The notes under the pieces: generated by a model
Databases searched by the model: none
What the model was told of the DNA's origin: nothing
Seen by the model: the letters and a program-made list of their open reading frames with translations, nothing else
Shown here: positions 36,001 to 47,050 of the stretch, one piece after another
How the letters are laid out: each line of letters opens with the position of its first letter
Position numbering within the stretch: the first letter of the stretch is position 1
NCBI RefSeq assembly: GCF_016808335.1
Contig: NC_053139.1
Span: forward strand, 16,114,782-16,178,781
DNA from: Panicum virgatum
Taxonomy: Eukaryota > Streptophyta > Magnoliopsida > Poales > Poaceae
Direction: 5' to 3'
DNA length: 64,000 nt
Translations under genes and position numbers: made by a program

Positions 36001-36260
36001 TTAGCCGATGGTATGATAAAAAAGTAAAAGCCAAAACCTTTGAGCAAGGGGAATTGGTTTGGAAGTTGATACTGCCGATAGGAACAAAGAGTTCAAAATT
36101 CGGTAAATGGTCACCAACGTGGGAGGGACCATTCAGAGTAAACAGATGTGTTCCTGGCAATGCTTATATTTTAGAAACACTCGAAGGGGAAAAATATTCT
36201 AGAGCTCTTAACGGGAAATATTTGAAGAAGTATTACCCTAGCATTTCGATGGATGGATAG
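33010..36260 (+). pseudogene. T1 pol: RT, RNase H, archaeal-type RNase H, integrase; no protease
   Basis: RT: CFAWKYYEMPSLDKSIVEH, VCIDFRDLNKAMPMDGYPM, FMDGNAGYNQIFMAEKDI. The catalytic box reads IYIDGVVAKS, so YIDD has become YIDG. RNase H: LYLSADEHAIGSALIQEF. Then the second, archaeal-type RNase H that marks the Tat lineage: WTLFFDGSSCGNGSEIGVV, NNQAEYRAI, EIFGDSMLVINQL. Integrase: HEGVCGSHKSAYKMKW and GCQECQKFG (HHCC intact), GIDLIGQ, TTDQGTMF, but QAKASNK where the third catalytic residue should be Glu. TAG stops lie near 33154, 33685 and 34450. A frameshift lies in the G9 run 34806-34814. Integrase from 34965 to 36260 is open. The join between gag tail and RT (about 32990) lacks a DTGA protease. 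Confidence 0.93.
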
Positions 36261-36292
36261 TCGATTAATTGAGTTATCGGTTGAATTGTTAT

Positions 36293-36313
36293 GGCGACAC
36301 GATATGTGTCGCC
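36293..36313. terminator. Hairpin in the T1 convergent spacer
   Basis: GGCGACAC-GATAT-GTGTCGCC is a perfect 8-bp stem with a 5-base loop. It sits 33 bp after the pol stop (+) and about 240 bp before the stop of the antisense gene (-). Its position suits a shared 3'-end element. A degenerate relative is in T0 near 24170. Confidence 0.45.
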
Positions 36314-36552
36314 CTTAGTGCAAAAAATCTACACAATTCAGATTGTTCAAATTCGGATCAAAGTTGGTTTTTTGCGACGTCAATTGGGAAATTGCAATGG
36401 AAATTGGCAAGAGAAGGGAAAATACTTCATTAATAATACTATTTACAAAGGGGCCGATCTGAGGATCTGGCCGATACAGCAAAAGATTGTTTCTAGGAGG
36501 GTGCTACTCCTAGAAATCTAATCATCGGCAAAGACATTGCCGACGACCGCCT

Positions 36553-37311
36553 CTATGCTGACATCTTAGGAGTGGCAGCGGCTGCCATCTCCATGTCGTC
36601 GGTGAGCTCCTCGAAGGCCCATCAGTCTTCGCTGCCCAGCGGGAAGTGGACTGGTTCGACCTGCAGGAAATCATGACCGGTCTCGAATTGGGCCGTGGTG
36701 AGGGCTACGGTGGCGCCACGGCGTACCCCATGTCCGGCGACCTCCCGAACGCGGTTGGGGATGTCCTGCAGACGAGCGGCGACGGTGTCGCCGCACGCGT
36801 TCGCCGACTTGGTAGCGGTGGCTGCTGCGGCGTGGAGGGTTTGGACCTGCGACTCTAGGACTGAAGCAAGATGTCAGAAAAAGAGTCAGAAAAACAAGAG
36901 AGAGCCATGCTTCGAAAGGGGTAACTTACAATCGACCCTAGAGTCGGCGGCGGCGAGCTGGGCTTGGAGGATTGCCCTATCGGATTGCGCCGCCTCCAGT
37001 TCAGCGGCAAGGAATTGAGACCAGATAGTCTCCTGGGAATAATTCTGCCGAGCTTCATCCTTCTCGTGAAGGAGCTGGCGAATGTACTCCTTGGTGCTCT
37101 CGGGAACACTAGGGAAAGGGGGTCCCTTCGAGTTGGAGGAACCAGAAGAGGCGTCGTCACTTTACAGAAAAGAGGTAAAGAAATTAGAGATCGAAGTTGA
37201 ACAAAAGTATGGCAATCCGAAGACGGGAGAAAGAAGGGCTTACTCCACGCGGCGGCGGATCGCCGGCGGGGCATTGGAGGGACCCTCATCGGGGCGCTTG
37301 GAGCCCGCCAT
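36553..37311 (-). CDS. Intact spliced antisense gene of T1, 201 aa
   Basis: Exons on minus: 37311-37244, 37159-36930, 36860-36553. All introns are gt...ag, phases match, and the total is 606 bp with one stop. The protein begins MAGSKRPDEGPSNAPPAIRR, continues EYIRQLLHEKDEARQNYSQE, AAELEAAQSDRAILQAQLAA, then HAAAATATKSANACGDTVAA, RLQDIPNAVREVAGHGVRRG, and ends AAAATPKMSA. It is mostly helical with a likely coiled coil at residues 50-110. It has the same exon layout as the T0 gene at 22588-23323. GGGCCATAAATAT near 37403-37416, about 95 bp upstream, is a TATA-like box. Antisense extra ORFs are established in Tat-lineage elements; the role of this one is unknown. It is the only fully open multi-exon gene among the Tat elements here. 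Confidence 0.78.
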
Positions 37312-37597
37312 TGCTACAGGAAGACCTAGTGTTTTTGCTGAAGAAGGAAGAGAGGAGGCTCTGTAGCTAATGGAGATTTGTTGCCGATACAAGGACAGAA
37401 GGCGATATTTATGGCCCAGTCTGGGTAAGTGAAAAGACGAAAGGTGAATTGGCGCGTTGGGTTTGTACGGATGGAAGGTGAAAGGCCATGGGCAAAGAAG
37501 AGTTTTACCCGATCGTATGGGGTAAGCCGTATGCATGGGGTACGAGGAATGGCTTTAAATGCTGGTTGGAGTAGTTTCGGAACAAAATAAATTATTT

Positions 37598-37613
37598 CGA
37601 AACTGGGGGCATG
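37598..37613 (+). other. T1 polypurine tract
   Basis: CGAAACTGGGGGCATG directly precedes the 3' LTR start at 37614. Confidence 0.75.
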
Positions 37614-38722
37614 TGTTGAAACCATTTTTTGACACATGTCAAGGAATGTGATTCTTGTGAAGGGAAGGCGGCCGATTTGAAAGAAACCAAAAGATACACA
37701 GTATTGAAATCGGCCGATGGAGTTCGTCCGATAGGCCAGGAGAATATGCTTTGAAGATGCTGATCCGCTAGCTCTGGTATCCGGCCGATGGAGAGTTGCG
37801 ATGAAGTCAAGGGAGAAGAAGAAGATCCGGACTCTACGAAAATCTTGATGATTCGGTTGTAATATTTTAAGTAGTTTATCTTTTAGATAGTCTTTTCTTT
37901 AGGGTCAAGTAATGTTTGCCGTAATCGGTTTGGACTTGGTAGCACTAGGCTATATATATCAGTTGTAAGGGACCGGAAAAAATTGATACACATCCAATAC
38001 AACAAACTTTACAATTCCTTTGTACTTTTCGGTGACTTCGCCTTTTCTTTTCTTTTTTCGACGAGTTCTTTCAAGTTGATCAAGGATGCCTCACATTCGA
38101 GCGACTTGATTTGCTGGTGAGTTTTCGTTTTACCGAGTATATTTGAGCTTTAGCTACTAGGCGCATCCCTGTGGCTTCGTTCAAATCTATTCAAAAGTTA
38201 TCGAGTTTATCTAAGCCTTGACTTCCGGGCGCATCACTATCGTCTCATCTAGATTTATTCACCAATTATCGATATCGGCTAGATTTGTAGGTTTTCCTAT
38301 GCTTTTTGGCTTAGATCGGCTTTAGGTTTTAGAGTAACACTTTTGTTATCTCAAGAGACGGTTTAGATCTGTTTTTAGCTACACATCATCTGAGTTACAC
38401 ATTCGTAACTTATATCCTGTCATACATACAAGATTGGTTGTCCAAAGCCGGTTTTGTCATTTAGTGTATCGGCTGATCTTGCCGATACGCTCGTTTACTA
38501 TGCGTTCGCATTTAATATCTTTTTGTCATCTATAGTATCGGCAAAGCTTGCCGATACACCCATCTGAGAGATATTCAGAATCCCAACCGATACGCTCTCG
38601 AATTTGACTTTGTTTTCTCCCTTGTCAATTTCAGGTCAAATTGACTGGCACGCTTGGTTGACTTTCTGTGACTCGGCGAACACTCGCCCTCGGATTCCAG
38701 TGTGTTGATTTTTGCATCAACA
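37614..38722 (+). repeat. T1 3' LTR (1109 bp)
   Basis: Starts TGTTGAAACCATTTTTTGAC, ends TTTTTGCATCAACA, and is followed by CTTTG, the same five bases that precede the 5' LTR. Confidence 0.93.
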
Positions 38723-39200
38723 CTTTGGTATTCGCTAAACCTTCTAAAGGTTTAGGGCATTAAAACCAAGTAGTTTCTCTAGGGGCGGAGTTCCCCATCG
38801 ACTACGTTTGGTATTCGCTAAACCTTCTAAAACTTTAGGGCATTAAAACCAAGTAGTTTCTCCAGGGCGGAGTTCCCCACCGACTACCTTTGGTATTCGC
38901 TAAACCTTCTAAAGGTTTAGGGAATTAAAACCAAGTAGTTTCTCCAGGGGCGTAGTTCCCCATTGACTACCTTCAGTACTCTCTAAACTCCATAAAAGTT
39001 TAGAGCAGCAAACCGAGTAGTCTCCTAGGGGCGTAGTTCTCCATATACTACCTTCAGTACTCTCTAAACCCCCTAAAGGTTTAGAGCAGCAAATCGAGTA
39101 GTCTCTTAGGGGTGTAGTTCCCCATAAACTACCTTCAGTACTCTCTAAACCGCCTAGAGGTTTCGAGCAGCAAACTGAGTAGTTTTTGTGGCCATTGGGC
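38723..39200 (+). repeat. Tandem repeat in D, about 82-bp unit, right part (6 copies)
   Basis: Unit starts at about 38723, 38806, 38887, 38971, 39052 and 39132. The first three carry CTTTGGTATTCGCTAAACC, the last three CTTCAGTACTCTCTAAAC. Each has the AAACC...GGTTT inverted repeat, so each transcript unit can form a hairpin. The array separates the gag-like ORF (+) from the antisense gene (-) of D. Confidence 0.88.
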
Positions 39201-39454
39201 TTAGCTGTGGGAAATCGTGAGAGATTGTCCCAAGTCCTAGTATGGACAACCCACTCGACTGTCTAACGTTTTTCTACTCTGCAGAAACTACGACGCACTC
39301 AAGTCGAGTATTTCTATCTTACCTACAGACACAGTTATCATATCAAACATGTTATCTAACATAACATAAAGTATCTGCAGGCTTAAGAAAGTATTTTTTA
39401 CAAGTGATTTCCCATAACAAGCATAGCATCATTTCAGCACAAGACAACTAGAGT

Positions 39455-42106
39455 TTAAGCTTCTTCATCAGAAGGCTGCTCCAAGCTCTTGATGATCTTG
39501 TCAGCAATGGGCTTCAGTTCATCAATGTACTCGGCAAACTTCTCCTCCGAGCACCCCTCTGCTAGCCTATCACTGAGTGGAGCCAGATTCACTCCAGGCC
39601 AGTAGGACTTCACCAATTCCAGGACATGCACCACGTATTGCTTGGAAGTCTCGACAGGAAGCCAACAATCTTCTGTGGAGCTTCCCAAAGTTGCTCCACC
39701 AAAGACTTGTCTTCAGCTCCGCCATCTCCGACCAGATCGACCATGTCGATCACTGCCTGTGCTGCTGTCCTGAGATCGGCTAGTTCCTTCGCCTGGAGAT
39801 CCCTCTCAGCTGCCAAGTCCTTGATCTGCTTCATACTTTGGACCATCTGCTTGTCTGCGTCGGCTTGGATCTTGGTCAGCTTCTCCACGTCATCTGTCCA
39901 ACGGTACACAAGATTCATCAGATCAGTCACCAGTTCCTCTATCTTTACTAATAACTTTTTGAGTTCTATGTGAACATAAGGCGATATAAGTACCAAAGCA
40001 GTCGACGGGGGAAACAATCGACTACTTCTCGACAACAGGACCTAGCAGCATAGGGAGTTACCTTTATGTTCCTTTGCTAACTTCTTGTTCCTCTCCTGCA
40101 GAGCCTTGTTCTTCTCCTCAAGAGAACTCTTTTCACCTTTCAGGCTCTCAAGTTTCTTCTGCAAGAGATTGACCTCTTGGGCATTATTCGTCTTCAACTT
40201 CTCAAGCTCTCCTCAGAGACCTGCGATTTCTTTGAGCTGATGCTCTTGATCTATGGACAATCACAGGCCTTCTCCAGCTCGTTGAAGTCCACGAGCCCTG
40301 GAGGCGGCTTGTGCTAGTTCCTGCAGAAGGGAACTAATTAATCCGACCAACTGCTCAAAGAGATAAGTACTCAATATTACAATACTTACATTCAAAATTT
40401 TCTGGCATTTGAGCATCTCTTCCTCATATATTTTTGCCCCTTCCACCAGCAGTATTGGCTCCTCCTGACGTCTTTTAGGAATTGATTGCTCGACATCGGG
40501 GACAACATTTGACCTACCAAGATCGGCGCCGGTGGTCGTCTCTTGTCCCGGCGCCTGAAGATCTGTGCAACTCACGAAGGATCAACGCAGTCCAGGACGC
40601 TGCGCAGAGAATAAAGAAGTAGAGGAAGTTACGGCTTACCTGGGGAGGTTTTTTCCGCTTCCACCAAGGTATCTCCACCTGCAGATGAGTCCGATACCTC
40701 AACGGGTCCAGCTCTCCCTAATCCACTTGTGGGAGTCACCTCAACAGTCGTTTCAGCCTGAACTGGTGTAATCTCAGGCTGATTCTGTGTTGAGGGTGCG
40801 CTCTCGGATGGTTTGAGCTCGGGGCTGCGACGGACGGCGTCAGATCAAGATCCCCCAAGCCAAAATCGGTTTCCTTGTTGTTCAAAAGAAAAAGACCGAG
40901 ATTAACCAAGTCCGAAACACAAATCGGAAAATCAACAACTCGAGATTGCTCAAAAACATATCAAATTATCGGGAACAACTTACTAGGTGGACCTCTTGAC
41001 TGGCAGCTTCTTTGGCCTCAGTAGCTTCGGGACCATAATCGCCCCCGAAGTACTTGAGCCCTTTAGAGCTTGTCCCGCCGGTGTCTCGGTGGCTGTCGCA
41101 CCACTCGTAGGCACCGACTATACCGATGGGGTAGGGGCGTAGGGCTAGTGACAGGAGGCGGTGATGCACCTCGCCCACGTTTCTCCAGTCTAGGGCTAAA
41201 AGTAAACAAGAGATGTCTTCAAGAACCAAAGCAAATTTCTTTGGTAACAAAAACATTACAAGCACACGAGTACTCACCTGCTGTCTCCACCAGCTGACGG
41301 CGCCTTGTGCTTGCACGTCTCTGATGATGCCCCTTGGGGACAGCTGGTGGCAGTGCTTCCATGAGCAGTGGGCGTTTGGCTCCAGTCATCACCATCTCCT
41401 TCTTCAGAAATGCGTGACAAAGCATCCACAGCTTATCTTTGTTAGTTTCTACTCAACTATATAAGTGATCGATGCAGACTTGGGTTAGGTTGTGCAGGAG
41501 GCACAACTTCAGGCAGAGGAGGCTGGCTCCGATAATTATTTGGGTTAATCTGCACAACAAATCCCGAATTAACAACTACTGGAAATAAAGTACTCATTGT
41601 TCAAATGAATTGACTACTTTATACTACCTCTCGAGGACGCTTATTCAACTGAAAGTCTCCTCCATAAAGTGGTGGTTATGTAACTCCATCCAATACTCAG
41701 CACACACGACGCATAGCGTCTGCCTGACTGATCTTGTTGGAAGTAAAACGGGACGAATCATCTTCTCCAGTGTACATCCATCCGAGATTTGTTCGCTGTT
41801 GTAACGGCTGGATCTGTCGGCACATCCAATTCATGACTACTGAAGCTCGAGTCAATTTTATCTTCGTCCAATATTCAACTTTGCCCAATAGATCATCGAT
41901 TTGGGCAAGATTTTCTCCCTTCGAGTTCCAACTGGCCTTTGGAACTGGTGGTCCCAGGATCCTGGTTGGAAATGTTGGTGTTTGGTTCTTGATGTAGAAC
42001 CAAAAGTGTGGCAAAACCACCTGAATTATCCCAGCTCAAGTGCGCTGGCCATCACCATAAAGGCAACACCGACACAAATGCACTTCAAACGGAACAATTC
42101 TTGGTC
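39455..42106 (-). pseudogene. Antisense multi-exon gene of D ('putative gypsy type transposon' family)
   Basis: Upstream exon about 42106-41630: FWFYIKNQTPTFPTRILGPP, QIDDLLGKVEYWTKIKL, QPLQQRTNLGWMYTGEDD, then AMRRVC, TGA, VLDGVT, TAA and FQLNKRPRE at a gt donor. This matches my memory of the grass PF04195-like proteins often annotated 'putative gypsy type transposon'. Middle exons include one starting near 41550 (INPNNYRSQPPLPEVVPPAQ). The last coding parts are coiled-coil: IELKKLLVKIEELVTDLMN (about 39950) and, after a frameshift near 39640, ELVKSYWPGVNLAPLSDRLA to the stop at 39455. The 5' end is cut at 42106 by sequence E. Exon borders in the middle are uncertain. Confidence 0.65.
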
Positions 42107-43575
42107 TGTCAGGTAACGTCCCGATACAACCACCGGTTCTCGGATTGAACAACCATACCCCGTACGAAGGCGAGTCCAGAGATATTACAACCACATATTT
42201 TACAACACAAGCATAGTAGTTATTACAAACCAGTTCAAATACTGTTACAGGTCCAACTTAGAAAAACATTAAACAAGACATAAGTTTAAGGTTCATAGTT
42301 TAAGCAGCGGAAATAAAACACGACGGCTACAACACGTCGCAAAAGTATACCGAGCTAGCCCAAGCAAGGTATCACTCATCGGGGTCATTGCCGGCCGAAG
42401 ATGGATCCCATTCTACGGACCAGCCAGAAGGCAAAGAACAGGGCCAAGTCAAACTAGCAATCTGGTCCTCGAAACTCATACCTTAAAAAGTTTTCAACAG
42501 TAAGGCTGAGTATACTAATACTCAGCAAGACTTAACCGTCAACGGGTATACATAGCCCACCTAGCTAGACTATATAGGGTTCTGTGAGGCTCTGGTTTTT
42601 CTTTTGCCGAAAAGCAATAAAGAGTAGGTCCTTACTTCACATTTTAGCTTTCCATATTCTAGTTGATTAACCATTCTATGTAAGCAATTAATCCTATCCA
42701 ATCATGGTAGAACTTTAAGCAAACATCAAGATTGATCATAATATTGTTGCTCTTATTACTCTGTATGGCAAAGGGATCAAGCAGTCCCAAACCGTGAGAA
42801 GCGGACGATTCGAATCGAATTTGTTAACCTGGCCAGGCAGACCTAACACACACATTTGGAACACCGTCGGGTCGTTCCTAAACAACCGTTTACCTTTCAT
42901 TCCGACCTGTGGATAGGGTCACTCTCCCCGACTACAGGGCACCATCTTCCTCCCTGTAGCCGCGGTGTTGCGCAACATAAACATAAATAAAAACCTATCT
43001 CTAAGAGAGGTGAAAGGTATATTCACTCACCGGTCTGATCGGCTACTAGGCTTACCGCATACCATATTTATGCCATGTGGCTAGTACGTTCAAAAACTTA
43101 ACCACCGCTACCACACACCGTGACCTTATCAAATTTCATCAACACAGACGGGGTCTCACCCAAGGTCATGATATCGAACACGACCCCGTCTGACGTCCTT
43201 ATATTGATTGCAGAAAGTAAACAAACAACTCCTATATACCTCGCGAGTGACAGGCAATCACTCAACTTTTACCGGTCTTATAAGTATAGCAAAAACGCGG
43301 ACTCAAGTCTAGTGTTCAGTACATAGATTCCTAGGATCATGCATCTAGGGTTTCAATTCAAATCCTAAGAACTGTAAATGCACAAGTAATAACGATAAGT
43401 TGCATAATTTGAAATACTGGGTTATGTCCGGGGCTTGCCTTCTCGGTAGTCGCTAGCTAGGTTAGCCTTGGGCTCTTCCGGACTTTGGTCCGGGGCTTCA
43501 GTCAATATAGCGGCGTTCACATGGGCTTCGGGATCACTTTCTTCGGGCTCCGGGATCAACTCGTACGTCCCGTCC
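42107..43575 (-). repeat. LTR-like sequence E, left part (3' end of an LTR, minus)
   Basis: On the minus strand it ends GTATCGGGACGTTACCTGACA at 42107. Inside is TTGCTGAGTATTAGTATACTC, a sequence I associate with long grass Ty3/gypsy LTRs. Non-coding. It interrupts the antisense gene of D at 42106. T2 is inserted at 43575, and the same sequence appears to continue at 57143. A target duplication was not found. Confidence 0.5.
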
Positions 43576-44794
43576 TGTTATCGCCATAAATTAACAGGGT
43601 CAATTAATGGGCCGCAAGCGAGTTGGGCTTAAAGCAAGAATTAAAGAAGGCTTGTAAATCGGCTCCTGCGTGAGTATTTGGGCCGTGTAGGCCATGTATC
43701 TTTAGATTTAGTTCAAGTTTGGATTAGAGATAGAGTCCGATTTGGACGCGTTAAGTTTAGATTGTTTCCCAAGTCTCCGGACTATAAATATGTACCCTAT
43801 GATATTCGTAAAAGGAGAGAACGTCATCACGTTTTGCAACAACACCTTGGCGCACCGCTGCCCTAATTCTAGGGTCTCATCCAAGTAAGCGCCATGCTGC
43901 CCTGATCGTTTCTTGCGATCAGGGCAGCATTGTTCTTGCCTTTACCTTGGTATTACTCGTACTGAAGCATTTTTGATGGCGAGTAGTACTAGTTATCCTG
44001 ATGTTCGTAGCATGACTTTTAGTAGATCTATCATGCTCTTGTTGTTTACCATCTGCGAATATCATGTTGTCTCTGCACGGTCATGTTTCAATCTTATGCT
44101 AATTCCTGTTACGCAGGATTAGTCGTGCACGAGTAACACCTTGCTTCTTTTCCATCTAGTAGATCCGATCTGTTATGGTTTGTTTTTGTTTTATAAGGAT
44201 TAGTTCAATATCTGCTAGGTTAGGCCTTGCAAATGAATTAGATGTTCCGGCGATGTAATAGATGCTCTGTTTTAGCTTTGATACGGATTGTTCCGGGAAT
44301 CAGCTCTTGCTAGTTCTTAGTCCTCTGTCTTTGTTATGGCTTAGTTATCTGTTATACTAGTTAGGCCTAGTTACGTGTAGGATGTTCCGATCAAGCAGTG
44401 AGGCTTTTACTATCGTGGGTTGGATTAGCTAGATTCAATTGAAGCAAGTTTTTACAGTTATTTGCTTTATCCACTGATATCCGGATACACAGATCCGATC
44501 TGACACCGTGACTCGATCGGCTCTTTGAAAGCCGATGCAAGAGTCGTCCCGGGGAGCCGACCACGGCTCGGACTAATATTTACACGTGTTTGTGCATGCA
44601 GGCAAATCGTTAAAGCACATTCGCACCTTCCTGATCAGGTATAGGTCAGGTGGCACGCCCTGCATCTTCGGAAGCATCGGCGTGTGCCGGATTGCGGGCC
44701 GTTGATGAGGGAGCAGTGCCTGCCAGCGCCCCGGCAACCTCCCGGCTCTTCGTGTTACCTGTCGCTACTCGCCGGTGGGTTTCGACTGACAACA
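43576..44794 (+). repeat. T2 5' LTR (1219 bp)
   Basis: Starts TGTTATCGCCATAAATTAAC, ends TTTCGACTGACAACA. TATAAATA is at 43783-43790. Near 43894-43930 a CATGCTGCCCTGATCG...CGATCAGGGCAGCAT inverted repeat lies about 115 bp downstream of the TATA box, in the expected R/U5 leader, where it could form a stable RNA hairpin. Confidence 0.95.
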
Positions 44795-44799
44795 CATTC

Positions 44800-44817
44800 T
44801 GGCACGCCTAGTGGGAC
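44800..44817 (+). other. T2 primer-binding site
   Basis: TGGCACGCCTAGTGGGAC, five bases after the LTR; same type as in T1. Confidence 0.7.
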
Positions 44818-44846
44818 AACTTTCAGCAACAACGTCCACCGCCGGG

Positions 44847-47050
44847 ATGACTGGATCTCAAGACCAAGCGCCCGTTCCGCCGGTCACCAAACCTGTCACG
44901 TATGAAGAGCTGACTCCTGAACACAAGCAGAAGTATGATGAAGTCAAAGCTCAGTTTGAAGCCGATCTCATCGGCTCTTTCGAGAGGACCCGTAACCACG
45001 GCATCAGGTGGAAGGGGTTCTCACCCGAAGGCGCTCTCGACAACGTTGACCTGTCCGTACCATCAGAGGAGCACACCAGGGCCCTGTGCCAGGAGATGAA
45101 CTACATGGTGGCTCACACGCTTCATCAGCATTCAGAAAGCCTGGTGAACGAGCTCAAGCGCGTGGCACATCGCGTCATCTAGGAGGTAATAAAAAACCAG
45201 TACTTCCCATCGGGACCAATCCTGGGGAGCCACAGAGGGGAAGCCGCAGTGCAGTCTAGGCCGCCAGTATCATACTCGTTCATGGCACCAGAACTGCAGA
45301 GTTCGCCGATCTACGTCGTCTGCAAGATTGGCGGTGACCCCGGGGAGGGCCAGTTCCTGAGCGAACCGCCTAAGGAGATCTCGCACGGCTACACGTGCGC
45401 GTACATACCTGACAATATCAACCCAACATGCACGGGATAGCTGGTGAGTACAGGAGCTTCAGAGGCAGATGCAGAGAAACAGGCATGGCTAGCGAAATAC
45501 GCTATCGGGCCGAGTGCTGAGCCCTCGGCCCCAGGAGTTCTTAGTGTGGAGCAGGTCAGCGCAATACTAAGGGACCAGTTCGGCATCCTACCCAGGAGAA
45601 AGGCGATCGGCTATTCCAAGCCATATCCAAGTGACTACGACTTGATCCCGTTGCCACCCAAGTATCGGCTCCCGGAGTTCACCAAATTCAGCAGGTCAGA
45701 TGGAGCTAGCTCCATCGAGCATGTGAGCCGATACCTGACGCAGCTCGGGATGATTTCGATATCGGATCCCCTGAGGGTCCGGTTCTTCTGCCAGTCTCTC
45801 ACAGGCTCAGCTTTTGGATGGTACACGTCATTGGCCCCAGATTCAATCCGTACTTGGAGGCAACTGGAGGATCAGTTCCATACCAGTATCACTCAGAGGC
45901 TGCTGAAGCTGGGATTGCCGACCTCGCCCAAGTCAGGCAAAGTGAGGGGAAAGTGTGTCAGAGTACGTACAGCGTTTCAGAGAAGTTAAGAATCGATGCT
46001 ACTCGTCGCGCATCACAGAAAAGGAGGCAGTTGAATTGGCAGTTCTGGGGCTTGCTAAGCCGATCAAGGATATGGCTTTTCAGTTGGAATTCACCTCTCT
46101 GGCACACATGGTGCAGAAGCTTACGGCGTATGAACACTATCACCCTGAGTTGTACAAGGAAAAATTCAAGCGCCATGTGAATATGGCCCAAGCAGATGAT
46201 TCTGATGATTCTGACGGGGAACATGAAGTGGCTGTGGCAGAATGGACATGGGGGGCAAACCTCGTACCGTGCAAGTGGGTCAAACAGAAGGGGCTTGTGA
46301 AGGGCTTTGACTTTGCGTGGCTAAGGCAGAGTAGATATTCGATCTACTGCTCAAAGAAAAGCAGTTGAAGCTCCCAGAGAATCACAATATGCCAACGACC
46401 CAAGAGCTGCAGAGGAGGCTGTATTGCAAGTGGCACCACTCGCACACTCATGCCACGAGCGACTGCAAGGAGCTGAGTCAGCAGATCCAATCGGCTATTG
46501 AGCAAGGACGATTAATTCTGGCCCAACACACGATGAAGGTTGACAGTCAGCCGTTCTCACAGGCCAACGTGGTGGATCTGTCGGATTTTAATCCTACGTG
46601 CCAGAATTTTGCATTCTAGATTAACATGGCGGGGCCCATTCGCCGTCGTGGCGAGCAGAGGAGGGAGGCCGATTCTGGCAAATGGCCCCAGGATGAAGAC
46701 AAGTCAGAGCAACAGCATATTACTGAAGAACAAGTGTGTCACATCCGTAATCAGCTCCTAGCTTCTGACCGGCTTCTTGAAAAATATGAGTATCAGCACA
46801 AGCTGCGTCGCCGGTATGAATTGAAAGAGGAGTACGAGCACCGCACGGGGAGGACGCTGGGGAGGCGCCAGGCTGTGCACGACCACTGGAATTGCCTGTT
46901 CTTCAGCTACTGTTGGAACTCCGGCATGAGCCGATTGCCTACTATCAATGATTGCCTAGAGTGCAGGCCTCGGGCAAGCCAATCAGGCGAGACATCGGTG
47001 TTTCGGCGCTTGGGGCCCAAAGTGCGTTACGACGAACATGTTGAGTAGCC
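44847..47050 (+). pseudogene. T2 gag, degenerate
   Basis: ATG at 44847 (MTGSQDQAPVPPVTKPVTYE). The frame is mostly kept, with TAG at 45180, 45438, 46617 and 47046, a shift near 45900, and a shift back near 46300. Blocks: RTRNHGIRWKGFSPEGALDN, PPKYRLPEFTKFSRSDGASS, QSLTGSAFGWYTSLAPDSIR (gag core), QRFREVKNRCYSSRITEKE, and the zinc-knuckle-like YCKWHHSHTHATSDCKEL. All stops suit Gln codons changed by C to T. The protein coats virus-like particles in active relatives. Confidence 0.88.

Larger units (their letters stand above)
28904..38722 (+). mobile_element. Full-length Tat-lineage Ty3/gypsy element T1 (9819 bp)
   Basis: Two LTRs, primer-binding site, gag, pol with RT, RNase H, archaeal-type RNase H and integrase, an antisense spliced gene, and a polypurine tract. 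It is flanked by CTTTG duplications (28899-28903 and 38723-38727). The protease segment between gag and RT is missing. RT and INT active-site residues are also changed, so it cannot move by itself. Confidence 0.95.
25491..42106 (+). mobile_element. Non-autonomous LTR element D, interrupted by T1, truncated at 42106
   Basis: Order: short 5' LTR, primer-binding site, gag-like ORF (+), two tandem-repeat arrays, and a multi-exon antisense gene (-) cut at 42106 by sequence E. No reverse transcriptase or integrase is seen anywhere in its about 6.8 kb (T1 excluded), so it is non-autonomous. It is inserted in the T0 gag at 25490/25491. T1 sits inside its second repeat array with a CTTTG duplication. 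The 3' LTR is not in the window. Confidence 0.75.

Noticed and set aside
37082..37366. + strand frames over the T1 antisense gene
   Set aside because: They are the complement of the spliced minus-strand exons, which have matching homologues in T0.
42102..42111. Target duplication for sequence E
   Set aside because: TGGTC before the left edge has no matching copy near 59535.
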